From NCBI GenBank assembly GCA_008360955.1, contig LUCM01000822.1:444798-508797 (forward strand): a stretch of DNA of 64,000 bases, read 5' to 3'. The notes under the pieces are model-generated. The model did not search any database. It worked only from the letters and a program-made list of their open reading frames with translations, and was not told the DNA's origin. Each line of letters begins with the position of its first letter. The first letter of the stretch is position 1. This document shows positions 24,130 to 36,681 of the stretch, in pieces. The position numbers and the translations under genes were made by a program. This stretch comes from Fasciolopsis buskii (taxonomy: Eukaryota; Platyhelminthes; Trematoda; Plagiorchiida; Fasciolidae).

Positions 24130-25130
24130 ACGACTACAGTTAAAGTGAATCTCGGAAACAATGGCTACCCTTGATTTCAGTTGCACTAAAGGATGCTGGC
24201 TGATTGCTTCCCTGTACACTGAGAAGTCAGATAGCCAGGAGTCCAAGAAAAGAAAGTGAGAATGAAAATAAACAAATAAAGAAATTTTAGGGAATGGTAA
24301 AGACAGCAACTCCCGGACTGATTAGGAATATTAGTTTACGAAAGCCGAGTGTAAGCGGGATGATTAAATGACCCGACGGCGGAAACTCACTTCTAGGAGC
24401 GTTACCTGGTATTATGGGCAACAGTTTATTTCAGACACAGCTTCAGTGTGTTCCATATATGAATGTGAGTTAACCAAAGCGGATAAAAACCGGTTCTCCA
24501 TCCACAACTGATTTCATCAAGAACTAATACTTGATTAAAATGAATAAATCAGCCGCACTTGATGGACCGTATCCGTCCTACTTCAAGGACGGTAAGGAAG
24601 GGCAAACATTGGAGTGAACACGTCCCCCTGGACCAATTTGTTCAAGGAGAGAAACCTCCAAAGGCAAGGATGAATGTTTTACTTACAAGAAAGATGATAT
24701 TTGCTTATCTGGAAACCACGATGGAATTAGTTTGGTATGTATTGCAGCAAAACTGCCTCCAGGCGTTATCCTTCGTTTATTGTGTAGTGCTCGTGAAAGC
24801 CATCCTACTCGACAGGGTTCCACTGACTGCATATTCAATAAGCGACAAATCTTGGAAAGTAGGCCCAATTTCCGTGTAATCACAATGTCCGTTCATATTG
24901 AAAGGAAGGTGGCACTGGAATCGATCCGTTTGTCTGTCACTGCGTACAGGAGAGATTTATTCCGCACTTTAGCTCACTGCATGCAAACAGCAAAATACGA
25001 GTCCTTGACTTCCGTAACATTTCGCCGGAGTTCGCCGGGCAATGTGGTTTTCAGTGTTGTTCCATTTCAATTTTACTGCCGCCGGGAGAAAAAGGCTTGA
25101 ATGACTTTCATTAATTTCGTTATCTATGGT
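24130..25130 (+). pseudogene. RTE-like reverse transcriptase relic (RTE-gamma)
   Basis: Plus-strand blocks in RTE order: QWLPLISVALKDA near 24,150 and RKPSVSGMIK near 24,340 (linker), then MNKSAALDGPYPSYFKDG at 24,540-24,600, the KSAGPDGIPPELFKDGG entry to RT. FTYKKDDICLSGNHDGISLV and CIAAKLPPGVILRLLCSARE follow at 24,690-24,790 (FKKG...NHRGISL block), then STDCIFNKRQILESRPNF and ITMSVHIERKVALESIR near 24,830-24,920 (FRPGRG..D..F and AFDSVDR regions). AGVRRAM and SVLFHFNF come at 25,030-25,080, matching GVRQGCPLSPFLFNF. Frameshifts and stops separate the blocks. Part of the endonuclease may lie at 23,600-24,000 (a RLFLGNGNVCHINR block) but is too weak to claim. Nothing recognisable of YADD or the tail follows. 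Confidence 0.75.
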
Positions 25131-25384
25131 GTCGGCGTAACTTTTGGCTTTAAATCGTTTGTTCAGTATATACGAAAGCAGTGAATTCCATACACCTCGG
25201 CCATTCGAAAACGAGGCTACTTAAAGCAGATAAGCAAGAACATCTTGCGTTTAATAATCGTCGTTCCACTGGGGTGCATCAGAAGCATTATAAAAAATTC
25301 CTTACTTGAAATCGGTATACCGGCTTACAGGTACTGAGTTCTATCCACAATTTTTTCAGCAGTAATATAATCTATATTAACAGG

Positions 25385-26190
25385 GAAGAAAGCATGAACG
25401 TTTTAACTGTTCGGCGATTATTTAATAAAATGAGTCTTTAATTCTGCTTCTGACAGTTGTCAAGATAGGTTACTGCTGAAACCGGCAGTAAATGACGCGG
25501 AATCCAACAAGTTGAAGTCAGTTTCAGCGGGTAAAAGGTAGAATCGGTGTTTACGTAAGATAAAAAATCGGGTCGATTGATACTTTTAAGTTTAACCAAC
25601 TTCCATATGGAAGTCCATTCCACGTGGCTTTCCTGAGTACTGGTCGCCGAATTTAATTGTACGTTAAGAATGCTATTTCGTTGTTCAACTCCATCTCTGT
25701 TGTAAATTCAAAATTTGCATGAGCCGAGTTTAACTTATTTAGAATTTGACCAATTCTCGTCCAAATAGCGTTTGTATAATTAGATGGTTTTTATGACTAT
25801 TCTTATGGACCACTTCACAGCTTTGCCATAAAAATGTCGGCTAGCAGTGAACCGAGCATGGACCGCATTTCTGTGCCGTAAATTTGATTGCTAAAATTAA
25901 ACCGGACCTTGTGGGTGCAAAGAGACAGTAGATATTTCAAGTCTACTATCGGAAGAAGTGTCGCTGATCTATTTTTCTCGACACAGTCGCAGTGTTGTTC
26001 GATTGTTCCCGTGATGGGAAGGTTGATAAAAAGAGCGGTGACGTTCAAAAAAGAATTCTTCGTCTTTTGATATTTGCATCTCACGGAGTCGTTAGCTCAA
26101 ATATGTGACTCGGGTATATTTTGTGAGGATTTAAAACCTTATATCCTTACACCGTGTAGGTCATCATTCAAGTGACTCTGAGAATACTTA
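25385..26190 (-). pseudogene. Penelope-like element reverse transcriptase fragment
   Basis: On the minus strand an 89-codon open frame (26,084-25,815) holds FLNVTALFINLPITGTIEQ, then LKYLLSLCTHKVRFNFSNQI and YGTEMRSMLGSLLADIFMAK. These correspond to the Penelope-like RT blocks with VSFDV.ALFT..P, F.F....Y.Q and G.AMGSPLGPLLADIFM. Further 3' come LNKLNSAHANFEFTTEMELN and NNEIAFLTYN (about 25,710-25,650), RKATWNGLPYGSW (25,620-25,590), matching RKPTWNGQYLN, and VNTDSTFYPLKL near 25,540. Stops and frameshifts occur, the central YVDD motif is not found, and no GIY-YIG endonuclease domain is visible downstream. PLEs are widespread in flatworms. The fragment lies between two plus-strand RTE relics and in the opposite orientation. 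Confidence 0.75.
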
Positions 26191-26489
26191 CCGAATGCCT
26201 AAACTTTTGAATACGTTTATGTTTTTTGGAACTCCTTGTTAATTTATAACTCCCACGTACGCCATTTGGGCGGACAGCTATTTTGCTCGTTCGTGTTTGG
26301 AAGATGACGATTCTGAGTACGTAGTGTGTATGAACTTAGCCGCCCATATAAATCTGAAATATAATGCTGCACCATCATAATGGGCTTTCTTAATTACTTG
26401 TATTTGTTATTCCAAATGTTACTTATTGGCTGGACAAAGTTCCGTCTGAAATGACCATTCGCTCAGACTGAGCGTGACCTTAAACAAAC

Positions 26490-27690
26490 CAAGAATCAGG
26501 CACCTGGCAGGAACTAACGAAGACGGCAATTCTTTTCCGGACTGTCCAGGTTAAATGCACATTAACTGTGATGCACTGCCACGATGAACCTTTAAGAAAT
26601 TCACTTTCACGGTCGCCATCTGTACCGCTGACCAGAGAACTTTGGTCAGCTGTTTATTTGGTCATCCGCTTGAATTAGCCTTCCGGTTTTGCTTGCAAGT
26701 AACTCACTGCAGGTAGTAGTTCAACCGAAATGGAGGTCGTCACCAAAGTAGATCCCCATAACAGAAATAATGCTTTTGCACCAGATGGGAATAGGCCGTT
26801 CCTGATCTACGACAGTGGGGAGGATTCAACAATGAAGGTAACTGGGACCATTTGGGAAAAGGGATATCCAAGAAGCTTCGTGAATCTCTGACTGTACCCA
26901 TTTACAAGGTGACTGATTCTTCTTTGGAAGCCACCAGAGGAATAAATTTGCTCTGCATTACATCCAGGTGGCTTGCAGACACTTCACTAAGCTGGTTGTT
27001 TCGTTCCGTCGAAATAAGTACTAACGGGGACCGAGACGGTTTTTGACATGACGAGGATAGTTTAAATCCCGTTTACAAACGATAGGTGGTGAAACAGGCA
27101 TATATTTGCAAGCCCATGACATCCTTTCTTTTATCGGAAAGCTGCATTTTGATCGGACGAATTCCCAGAAACTACCTCTTACTGTTGGGTATGCCAGAGA
27201 AATTCATCAAGCATTTCGAACTTACCCAGAGCCGAATTCCTGTTGACGATTGTCTTTCAAACAAGTTCACCATGGGAAATGTCGTTCGTTCGGGTTGCCC
27301 AATTTTATCCTTTATACTCAGCTTCGTAGTTGCGATGAACATTAAAAAATTCTTATTTTTGCTTGGGAGCAATGTCATGTATGCCTTTTTAAACCTAAGA
27401 CTAACTGATAATGTCTTCACCATTAAATACTCTGATTAGTTAGACGTACTTTGGGCCTCTGAATTTTGGGTTAAAACCGCTCCGGATGCGCGCTTCGCAT
27501 GCAAAGTTTAAAGCACAACTGTAGGAATAAAATGGACCTAAGTCAAAATTTGTTCTTGGAAGGCAGGGGTTGGACATAGTAGATGTTTTCCTTTTTGTCA
27601 ATTTCATATCATCTGGTGGTCTGTTGTAGGTTATAAGGGCCTCATATGTACAGAATGCTCAATTCGCATTCACCAGTGTGAAACATCTGT
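26490..27690 (+). pseudogene. RTE-like reverse transcriptase relic (RTE-delta)
   Basis: Plus-strand blocks: NEDGNSFPDCPG near 26,520 (linker), STEMEVVTKVDPHNRNNAFA and PDGNRP at 26,725-26,800 (KAPGPDG entry), TIWEKGYP near 26,850, then LRESLTVPIYKVTDSS and GINLLCITSRWLADTSLSW at 26,880-27,000 (WRESLTVPIYKKG and RGISLLPIASKLLA). Next come SFLLSESCILIGRIPRNYLL and LLGMPEKFIKH at 27,120-27,220, then NVVRSGCPILSFILSF at 27,280-27,330 (SGVRQGCPLSPFLF). VDVFLFVNFISSGG and VQNAQFAFTSVKHL at 27,580-27,690 match VV..FTYLGS.IS and ARAAFANLRHL. It includes both linker and late RT, so it is an independent element, not the rest of RTE-gamma. YADD is not recognisable. Downstream of 27,700 no further homology was seen. 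Confidence 0.75.
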
Positions 27691-28547
27691 AATTTCAATG
27701 TCACATCTGCTTTTCAATCACAGGTCGAGTTCACATCACAGTAGCAAGATCGATCGCTGTGCAGGAAAACCAACGAGAACAAGTGAGCAAAGACTGCCGG
27801 CTCCTGATTACCGGCCTTACCAGGGTTCCTGGAAATATTCTGTGGGATGTGACTGTACCCGAGCAACTTGAGATCCATCAACACGTATTGCCGATGGAAA
27901 AAAACAGTAAACCGACAGAAAACCTGAAGCTGTGCATTACTATAAATACTTCTGACTTCCACTTGTTGCGGTATCCTCGCGAGTGCAGGCGATTTTCGGT
28001 CTACGAACTATCGCTTCAACAGGCCAAAACAGGCAACTACATTTGGGCTGGCAAGAAAACCGACCAGGTCAGATGATTGGCTACCTGGCAAAGCGGTTAC
28101 GGTAAATGTCTCAACTGGGAGCAAAACGTTATCGAGTACAAGATCCGCCTTAGGATGGGCGCGTTACAAGCTGATACTACTCGTTCTTCTGACAAGTCGT
28201 AGTAATGCTTCCTACCAATCGCTTTCTACTTCTGTTGGACAGCTCCAGAGATCAGCCTAGTATATCAAGCTCTGGTAGGCTGATATGATTCTGTTTTGAC
28301 TTGGCGTTTTCTAGGCCAAGTCGATCAGTGCTTTTGGTTTTACTCGCACTCGTGTTTTTGAATGAATTATCGCTATCAAGGACGGCATTTTTCAGTTCCC
28401 ACAATCAAAAGGAACTTATTTCGCACGAAGTTATAATGTGCACCTTGTTTAGCCTAACTAGGTATGCTCAAAGGCTAACAGGCTTGTGATGAATTAAACC
28501 GAATTTTTAGGAAGATGATATATTTTCGTCAGCTTAAGTCTTCTCAG

Positions 28548-28755
28548 GGAAATCAGAATGTCAGCGGATATCGCAGAGGGTTTCGCGATCATCAAACTTC
28601 GGAATCTACTCGGCGATTCCTTCAGTGTACATGGGCCGTACATTTATGCGAAGACTACTAATGTTGATCGGGATTCGTCTAAGATAATCCGAGTACTACC
28701 GACTATGCGCCGCGAAAGGGAAAAACGGAGTAAACGTACGGTTGGCACTGGACAT
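28548..28755 (+). CDS. Candidate exon in a GC-elevated block, unknown product
   Basis: An acceptor-like cgtcagcttaagtcttctcag precedes an open frame with an early ATG at 28,558. It runs to a donor CAT|gtaaat after 28,755. Blocks: MSADIAEGFAIIKLRNLLGD, HGPYIYAKTTNVDRDSSKII, then a very basic run of Arg, Lys and Glu near 28,710-28,735. The region 28.1-29.2 kb is clearly richer in G and C than its surroundings. It has a series of 60-90 codon plus-strand frames (28,301-28,489, 28,558-28,821, 28,999-29,196). It could be a host coding region with introns, or a relic of an element type I do not recognise. Confidence 0.25.
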
Positions 28756-29740
28756 GTAAATCCTCAGCAGTTGCCTTCGTCGACTTTCTACCGCTCTGCT
28801 TTCGCTGGTTCACGCATTTAACACCGTACTGCAAACATGATTCGGCTAACTAATCTTGCTGTGAATCTGCAAAACTTGATGCAATATCGTTGGATTGGTG
28901 CGATTTCGGTCCTGAAGATACCTGCTAGTCTAAATTTCCAGAGTGCACTTTGGATTGGACCCAATCAGTCAGCGACTCGCTTTCCTAGCTTGGGTTAAAT
29001 GAACGTTGTACAACTGATTCTGGACCAAGTGGTGACCATTCTTACGCGTATTTGGCAGTTCTCGCAATCACCCGTAGAGTCCGTACCGATTGACCTGTAT
29101 TCACAGGATAGGGGGCTAAGTTTTTACGGCAGTGGATCCCTAGCACAAATTGTAGTGGCCCAGTATGTTGCCATGAGAGGCGCATGTTATTGTTAAGATG
29201 CTTTTCTCGGAATCAGAGAAACAATTCTTAAATAAAATATCATCCGACGTGTGTATTCAGTTGAATTAAGATCTAACCGTGACGGCAACTTTACAAAATA
29301 TCCAAGCCAGTGGATTGAACACGCAAACTGGTGAGGTTTCCCTACGGTGAAATGTGATCATGTGACGGCGAAAATAAACAACAGTTTCATTATAGTTTCA
29401 TTGTAACTGCACAGAAGAGAACAAGCAACTAATGACAGTTAAAACAGTTAAAGCTCATTTTAGTGACGCTGAAAAAATCGATCCAATTAGTTAAGAAAAA
29501 AATGTGTGGAACTTGATTAAATTTGCATGGCAAAATTTAATCAAGTAAGTTATTAATAGCAGTTCGAGGAAGCACAATACCAGTAATGAACATGGGGTCA
29601 AGTTCATTTATATTCCAGACAATGAGTTATGAAAGCTTCAGCTCGATTCATCCGTTCCGTAAAACAGACTCACAAGTGCAAACTGTACTGATTTATTTTA
29701 TATGTACTTCTGCCCCGTGAATCATGGACTAATAGGATTG

Positions 29741-30103
29741 TTATTTTATAACTTTGCTCCTGTATCCACTGTTACAGACTGCAAAATGCTTACATTTTAC
29801 ACATGATTCTCGGTTACGCTGCACTGTCAGCGACCTACCGTTACTCAATGGATCATCATCCGCGAAATGTGAGAAGCGTCGCTCCAAAACGGCGTACCTA
29901 GTATCATCACATGAGTAGGGATTTTTGGAAAGTCGGATGGTTACAGCTACAGAATAAAAGTTTGCCTTAATGACGCAGAGACCTGGTTCTGTATCGTATT
30001 CAAACAGTCGGATGATCGGATATAAGCTGTATACGTGCGTAATTTGAAAGCGACTCTCGGTAGACAATTCCACGCTGAGGTTCGCTGGATCCTTCACTGG
30101 CAT
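29741..30103 (-). CDS. Unassigned 120-codon open frame
   Basis: A minus-strand frame opening at an ATG and running 120 codons, GC-richer than the flanks. Blocks: NLSVELSTESRFQITHVYSL, EPGLCVIKANFYSVAVTIRL, NPYSCDDTRYAVLERRFSHF and RNRESCVKCKHFAVC. A consensus-like donor (AAAAT|gtaagc) falls near 29,792, so an exon could end there. The acceptor before the ATG (gctaagaattcag) is poor in pyrimidines. Paired cysteines and a possible N-glycosylation site would fit an extracellular segment. No family was recognised, and chance cannot be excluded for a frame of this length in a 64-kb window. Confidence 0.3.
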   Translation of the reverse strand: MPVKDPANLSVELSTESRFQITHVYSLYPIIRLFEYDTEPGLCVIKANFYSVAVTIRLSKNPYSCDDTRYAVLERRFSHFADDDPLSNGRSLTVQRNRESCVKCKHFAVCNSGYRSKVIK

Positions 30104-30109
30104 GCTGAA

Positions 30110-33100
30110 TTCTTAGCTTTTCTAGAATGCTTCTCAAACTTGTCTCACCACGAATGGGATCATCCATCATTAGCCCTCATGACGTCCGAACGTAGTTTTT
30201 TCCATCCTCACTGAGTTATTTCAAAATTAACCGTTGGAGATGGCGAGTTCAATGAATCACTCTATTTTTGCCACAGTCTATTGTTAATTTGGGCATTCCA
30301 TGGATTTAAATATCAAATTATTAGGGAGTTCAAATTAGGTTCCATTACCGTCGGAGTTTCTTTTGTTGCATGATTAAAGTTAAACAGTACAATCTTTTTG
30401 TAAGATACCCTTGACTCGTCATTTTCACAGCATTTTTATCCAAAGTGATTAGGCTCTCATCGATTGCACCACCGGAGTCTGGGTCCCGTTTTGTTTTTGC
30501 CAGAGAAGGCAATGCTCATTGGTCGAATTAACTTTCATAGCTGTGATGCGCACACAGTATGTAGGCGATTTTAAGATATTTAAACGTATTTAATAGCACG
30601 AATTCTCAAGCAAGACATTGACTTTAGCTGCACACAATTAAGGACATTCGAAAAGGATGTTATTTTCTGCACTCACTGATTTCCCGGTTGTCGACATTTC
30701 GGTCAATGATTTATTATGACCCGGTACTTGCTTGCTAAGGAAAAACACCGACGAACCTTGACAACCAAATTATAGCACGTTGCATCAGCATGTGTGCGTT
30801 AGATTTTATATCTCGGAATAACTGTTCAGAACTCAGAAGGTCTTGTTTCTCGCCAACTATGATGATTCGGCACCCACACGCGACCGTTTTTTGGCAGTAG
30901 CAACTTTTAGAGGCCAAGAGCGAAACACTACGGTTCGGAGTACATGACAGTTTCCTAGTGATATATGTTGGTTTCAAAAAGTGTAGGAAAATGGAATTTG
31001 CCAGTAACTATTTTATGCAGGCGTCTTTAAGATAGATAGTGTTTTAACAAGCGGACTTACCAGAATAAATAATCACAAGAAAACACATTTCTTTCGATTG
31101 TAGCCTGTTTTCGTAATAGATGTGACTCTGTGTTCCTGGACACTGCTTATAATTTGCGTGGAGAAACAGATGAAAACTTACAGGTGGAACCTCAAACGTG
31201 ACCGTGGCAAATTTTCGTTTTTCAGGAGAATTGCGAACAATGCAATCCCATATAGACTATCCGTCACTGGAACGAACCAAATCTAAGAAAAATATTGCGA
31301 GGCATACTCAGCCACAGAGTGAATAGAACCCGTGCCTACAATACTTCACTCTCCGTAACAAGGAATTTCAACTTGGTAGAAGCCCTTTATCAGATATGTG
31401 ACGTCTTCACGGAGGTTCTTTATTCACCCAACTGATTCATGTTTGTTGAATAGCAGAAACTACAACGGTTTATTGCATCAAGACCAACTAGTTGTCAAGC
31501 CAATAATTCCACTGTTTGATTTGGGGCTGCGTTGCTTTTGTGTTGAGCCAACCATTTAGCGTTTGCGACATAACTGGGCGACTGTGCAAATAACCAGGGA
31601 CCAAGATCATCCAAGCAAACTACTTTATGGCATCACAGCCGGCTACTGCAGGGCCTTTTCACGATTGAACAATGATTTTTACACGACAGTTAACAAAAAC
31701 GTTGTCTGAAATTTCCGGGCATAGCATCCCGATGGACTGGTGTGAAGTTCAACAGGCAAAAACCTGGAGTAATCTGGTAGATTACTTTGCGGATACTCCG
31801 GAAGTAATCAAACTCGAGAGAATGGGTTGAACAATTTTAGTCCTTGTTCAGTTGACATCAGAACGCGTAGTAAATCCCTAATAAATGCGCATGCAGTTTT
31901 GTCATACCTGTTGCAGTCTAATGAACGGTTGGTGAAAAAATGCAATCACTTCTATTCATTACTTCACCTGTAAGCTCATGAACACACTGGGATACTGCGA
32001 CGTTCCTAAAGTTTAAAAATGTAGTAGGTGATAATCTCAGATAAAAATAATCATTCGAACCGAATTCAGTAACTGATTTTGTTCAAGTCCCTTTGAAAAT
32101 CATCTGTCAACTCATCTGGAGGTAAATCGTGGTGAAAAAACATCATCCCAAAATGCTGCATAGTATAAACGGTTAAGTTTTGCACCTGATGCAATTTAAC
32201 GATAAAACAAAACGAGATAGCATCATGATTATTCAGGTCATTAACATATGGCATAGTTTAATGTGCAAGCCTCGACTCACACGCCTAGTTAGTGTTAATT
32301 GTAATTTCATTCACGGTAAAAAAATAGCAACCGCCAAACACTGAACGTGTGTTTCATTCACATGCAACAAGATGCCACACTGGGACCATCAGACTAGTGT
32401 CTGATCAAAGCATCTCAATTTAACTGTTCGAGAAAATCAGGATAATTAAGATGTTAACACTTCAACCTCACATCAAAATCGGTTAATCAGACAATCACCG
32501 TGATGTGCGCCGTTTCGCCGTTAACATCTTATAATCGATTCGATGCGGAACCAAATGTTGATTGAAGAAAAATCATCGAAAAAGTGAAGAAAAATCAAAA
32601 TAGGAGTAAAAACGATTTGAAGAGCAACTGAATCTCGTTGAAAATTGAAACGACAAAGCAGTCCATTGTAACCTCTTGACAGCTTTGGTGAAAGATTCAT
32701 TAGTATCATTTGCGTCATTTGCTGCATTTGCTTGATGAGAGATAGCAAATTTCACCAGTCTATGCCCAAAAGCGACCACAAATTTTACAAAATTCGATCT
32801 GGGATCAAGTGATGACTTTTGTCATGACGAAACCAATTTGCTTTTCTTCCAGTACTAGCATTAGTGACAATTTCCGTCGTTTCGCTGCAAGTGCACTGTC
32901 GACAGGCAGTATGCAAAATGTTGAGAGAATTGGTGTGGTTATATCCTCATTGTGTCGCGTGATTAAATAGCCAGCCGTTAACCAATCACGTACTCAATGT
33001 ACCATAGGGTCAACAAGAATAAATCCGGAACAAAACATGTCTGCGTCATCTAAGGCATCCACCAACCGTAACCCGTCATCTTTGACTTCCTACACATGAG

Positions 33101-36100
33101 CCAATTCGAATTGTCGACCGACGTTGTCACCGATGATGTCACGCCGTGTGTTAGACATCAGGAAACCGATTACTTGATGCGTTCCATGTCATTTATTTTA
33201 CGGAAACTCTAACAAGTATTCCAAAATCGTGTTATTATAAATCAGTAGAATAATAATGATTTCGGTAAAAGATCAGATATATCAAATTAGGAAACAATCG
33301 TTGGTTTCTAGTAGGCGCAACAGAGACACATTTATTTGCACAACAACTCTGTTTTTGTGCCTCATCTACTCCTCCAAGTACAACATACTGGACGAGCAAA
33401 CATCAGCCCATACGGTCAACCCTACACTCGGGAAACGGTGCGCATCTTCCTTCCGACCCGAGCAGTTTGAGACCGTGCTTCCCAACCAGAAGACATGCGA
33501 GTTGGCAATGCACTACCCGCTCTCTTCCTAGTGAGTCAAAATTGCCCAGAGATAACATCGCCCAAACATTTCCTTGTTTTTGTATTTTCAGTCTATTACA
33601 TCACATCTAAGAACAATTTTCTGCTGTCAGTCCTGTTTACCATGCTAACTTCCGGTCCACCCAACAAATGAACGGGAAAATAGACAAATGTTACAGATAC
33701 AGAAAGCCAACGTTTTTATACCACACCCAAGTAACAGTAGGAAAGACGTTTGATTATAAAAATATAAACTAGTCGATTGAGCAGCCATTGGTTTCAAACT
33801 GTGCGTGAAATGCAAATTCTTATATGCAACTTTGCAGCAAGGTACCTGAGGCCTGCTTTTGGCCGGAAGAACCAGAGGAAAATCCGTGCGCACGACTAAG
33901 CTAAGATGTTGCTGGGTGAGTGCTTATCACCAGAATCTATTATGCGATATACTAAAATGTACTAATGTTTGTGCACTCCACCTAAAGAAAAATAAATAGT
34001 TAAACGATTCTAACTTTTTTGGTCATAACATTGGTTGCCGAAATATCGTTTGTGAAGTATATGGGAATAAGGCTTTCCAAACGGCAACCGATGTCCTTTC
34101 TGTCGAAATTCATACAAAACTCCTGTTCTTTAAGTAGATCACTCGGTCTCGCAAAAGTTTCTGTTTTTTATTCCCATCTTAATTTTGAACTTTGTAGAAT
34201 ACGGGTTCCGTTTCAAAAATCAGAATCGACTAATCACTTTGCGGTGGAATAAATCTTTCGACCGCAATTTTCTAATTGGAATGGATGAGGCCAACCCATC
34301 CAAGTAGCCCCATTCATGCAAATCCTTGTGCGATGAATTCGCTTTGATGAGAACACTTCACAGTTAGCAAAATGTAGTGCAGCATTAGCCACCAGGTAAC
34401 TAAAGTAATAATTTGACAAACAAACATCGAAAGATTAACCACAGCTTCACCCCGTTAGGTTTTCATGCACCACCGGTGATCCTACCCTTTTTTAGTCTGC
34501 TAAATTAGTGGGAAACTCATCTACTGTGCTGGGACTAGTGCACCGCTGCGTTTGTTTTTACAACAATACTTAAAATTGAATTTCAACGACACCTTCACAT
34601 GTAGACTTACTCCCGAACAGAACCATATTCTACGGAAGGTTTGCTGCACTAATACCAAGGTAGAAACAGCAAAGTCTAGTATCGCCAGCGTCGCACAGAA
34701 GAGAGCTTTTTGCTTCATTAGACCAACTGTAAAAAACTTCTCGCTGAATCTGTCTGGAAAATCTGCCCTTCGTCCCATGGATTCACTGTTCATGAAATAT
34801 TTGCTGCTCTTGTAAGAGTGGTAGATTTTGATTCGGCTTAATCATTAACCTGGTCAAATATCAAACATTCGGCATCGAAACCGCAGCGAATGCGTCGGTC
34901 GACAATCTGACAGAAAGTGTCGTATGACTGCCGGCAGACCACGGTAGCCAGCAGAAGAATCGGTCATTATGTGCTGATCATGGGAAATCAATATAAACGA
35001 TTTGATATTAGGGACTAAACGAACTTCTATATCTTTTCGAATTGGCTTTTTCACTGGAGTTAATGGGGACAGACGACAGCAGTCGAGAGATAGAATCAGG
35101 TGAAGAATGGCGGACGGGCGAAATCCGGCATCTTTCCTTCTCTTTTTGCTCCACAAAACAGCTTTCAGTTCCGGTTGTTGGTTTTCTTCAGATTCTGGTC
35201 GCTGGACCTAGCATTTAAATTACCAGTTTTTCGTAATCAGCCGAGGCGACGCATCAAGACCTATCGAATGGGATCATTTGTGCAGCTGGATGAAGAAGAA
35301 ACGATCCGGTCAGCTGAGAAAGCCAAAACCTGAACCAAAAGCATACTCACAGTTATGAACTTGAATTATTCATGCGGAACTCTAATTAGTAACATATTAC
35401 CAAACATTCGCATACTTCAAATAAAAACAGCGGTCTACAACTGGGTACATCGTATCATACATCCTGGATAAAACGGGGAAGTCCGCAAAGGGTTAGTGGT
35501 AAAGCTAAAGTTTTAGTCAGCCATTTTTCCGCAGATTTCCCTCATCAGACATCAGCGGAATCACTTACTAACTAGAACAATTAAGAAACGTTCACATCAC
35601 ATTACGTCGGAGTTGTGGTTTCTTTTAGCAATATGAGCCAAAACAGGTGTATATTTTGTGGTCTACATCATACATATGTTTAAAAATACAAAATATATGG
35701 TAGTTTTAGCGAACCGATCTGATTGAACGACTTTCTTTTTAGTACATGGTAGCACCAGACAAAAATCAAGAAACATTTGAAAATTAACAACGCCAAACCA
35801 CTGTTTATCTTACGACACCTAACCAGAGCGCCAAAACTGGGTACCGAAGACGAAACAGAGCAATCTTTCGTGGAATTTCACAGCTTTTGAAGTGCGTTGA
35901 GTTTACGCTGAATGTCTACGCATTACGCAGCAATAGCAGTGTTTAGTCACTATAGGATCTCAAATTATTGCGCTGACGTTACTAAAATTCAATCAGAACC
36001 GTTCTAAATTAATTAGTAGATGTGATGTCCCGCCCGAATTTTACCACCTTGGTTTGGCACGTCGTCTGCCTCCATCAAACTGGTGATTTTGTTCCACGAT

Positions 36101-36680
36101 TGGGCAGTACAACTAAAAGCCGTTAGATTTTAGTCTAAAATTGAATTCAGCCGAAAAAAACTACGCTTGAATAGTTCGTGATTGAACTTCGAAAAGTTAA
36201 ATTTTTCGAGGATTCCACGTGCACGATAACCCGTGTGATCGTTTTGTCACTGATGAGAATAAACAATAAGTCAAAATATATTTCAGTCCCATGTGCATCA
36301 GCCGATTAGCAACCTTTGAAGAGAAGGTAAAAATTTTATCATATCAGCTAATTGCCAGTCATGGCAGATTCCCATTAATATCGGTCTCGACATCTTGACA
36401 AATGTGTACCTAGATTCATCGAGCTTAAATATCACTCATGTTATTCTTTGTTAGAATCCAACGTTGCTCTATAACCGCTTAAAAAGGTATCCAAACGGTG
36501 ATCAGTTTACATTTGTTCTCCAACGAGAGATAAATTGACTTCCATTTGTATTTATACAAACAACTCCGAAGTGGCTTTGAGTTTGTGCTTTCCCAGCTTA
36601 TAGTTATGGTGGACCTTCAGAAATAACGTATTTTTGAAGATAATTAAAGTGAAAGAACGACCATACTTTTTAATTTGCTG
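30110..36680. other. No recognised gene apart from the candidate exon near 35.2 kb
   Basis: Mostly AT-rich sequence. A 91-codon plus frame at 33,256-33,531 has a GC-rich second half (NPTLGKRCASSFRPEQFETV) without a known match. A short terminal-exon-like segment follows an acceptor at about 33,839. The 34,854-35,156 minus frame was read and has no retroelement blocks. Confidence 0.5.
35241..35333 (+). CDS. Candidate terminal exon, unknown product
   Basis: After the acceptor taccagtttttcgtaatcag the frame PRRRIKTYRMGSFVQLDEEE, then TIRSAEKAKT, runs to TGA at 35,331, with AATAAA near 35,419. The charged, helix-like composition is typical of a protein C-terminus. The same frame is open upstream to 35,100, so the exon could be longer. 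In an alternative frame a 51-codon ORF from ATG at 35,063 (MGTDDSSREIESGEEWRTGE) also looks protein-like and overlaps. The two cannot both be right. Product not recognised. Confidence 0.25.
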   Translation, partial: PRRRIKTYRMGSFVQLDEEETIRSAEKAKT

Positions 36681-36681
36681 T

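Noticed and set aside
33839..33900. Terminal exon with acceptor atgcaactttgcag and AATAAA near 33,987
   Set aside because: Two frames are equally open for about 20 codons and there is no upstream partner; too short to support.
36245..36290. Hammerhead ribozyme core (ctgatgag)
   Set aside because: No matching GAAA core segment or stems at the required spacing.
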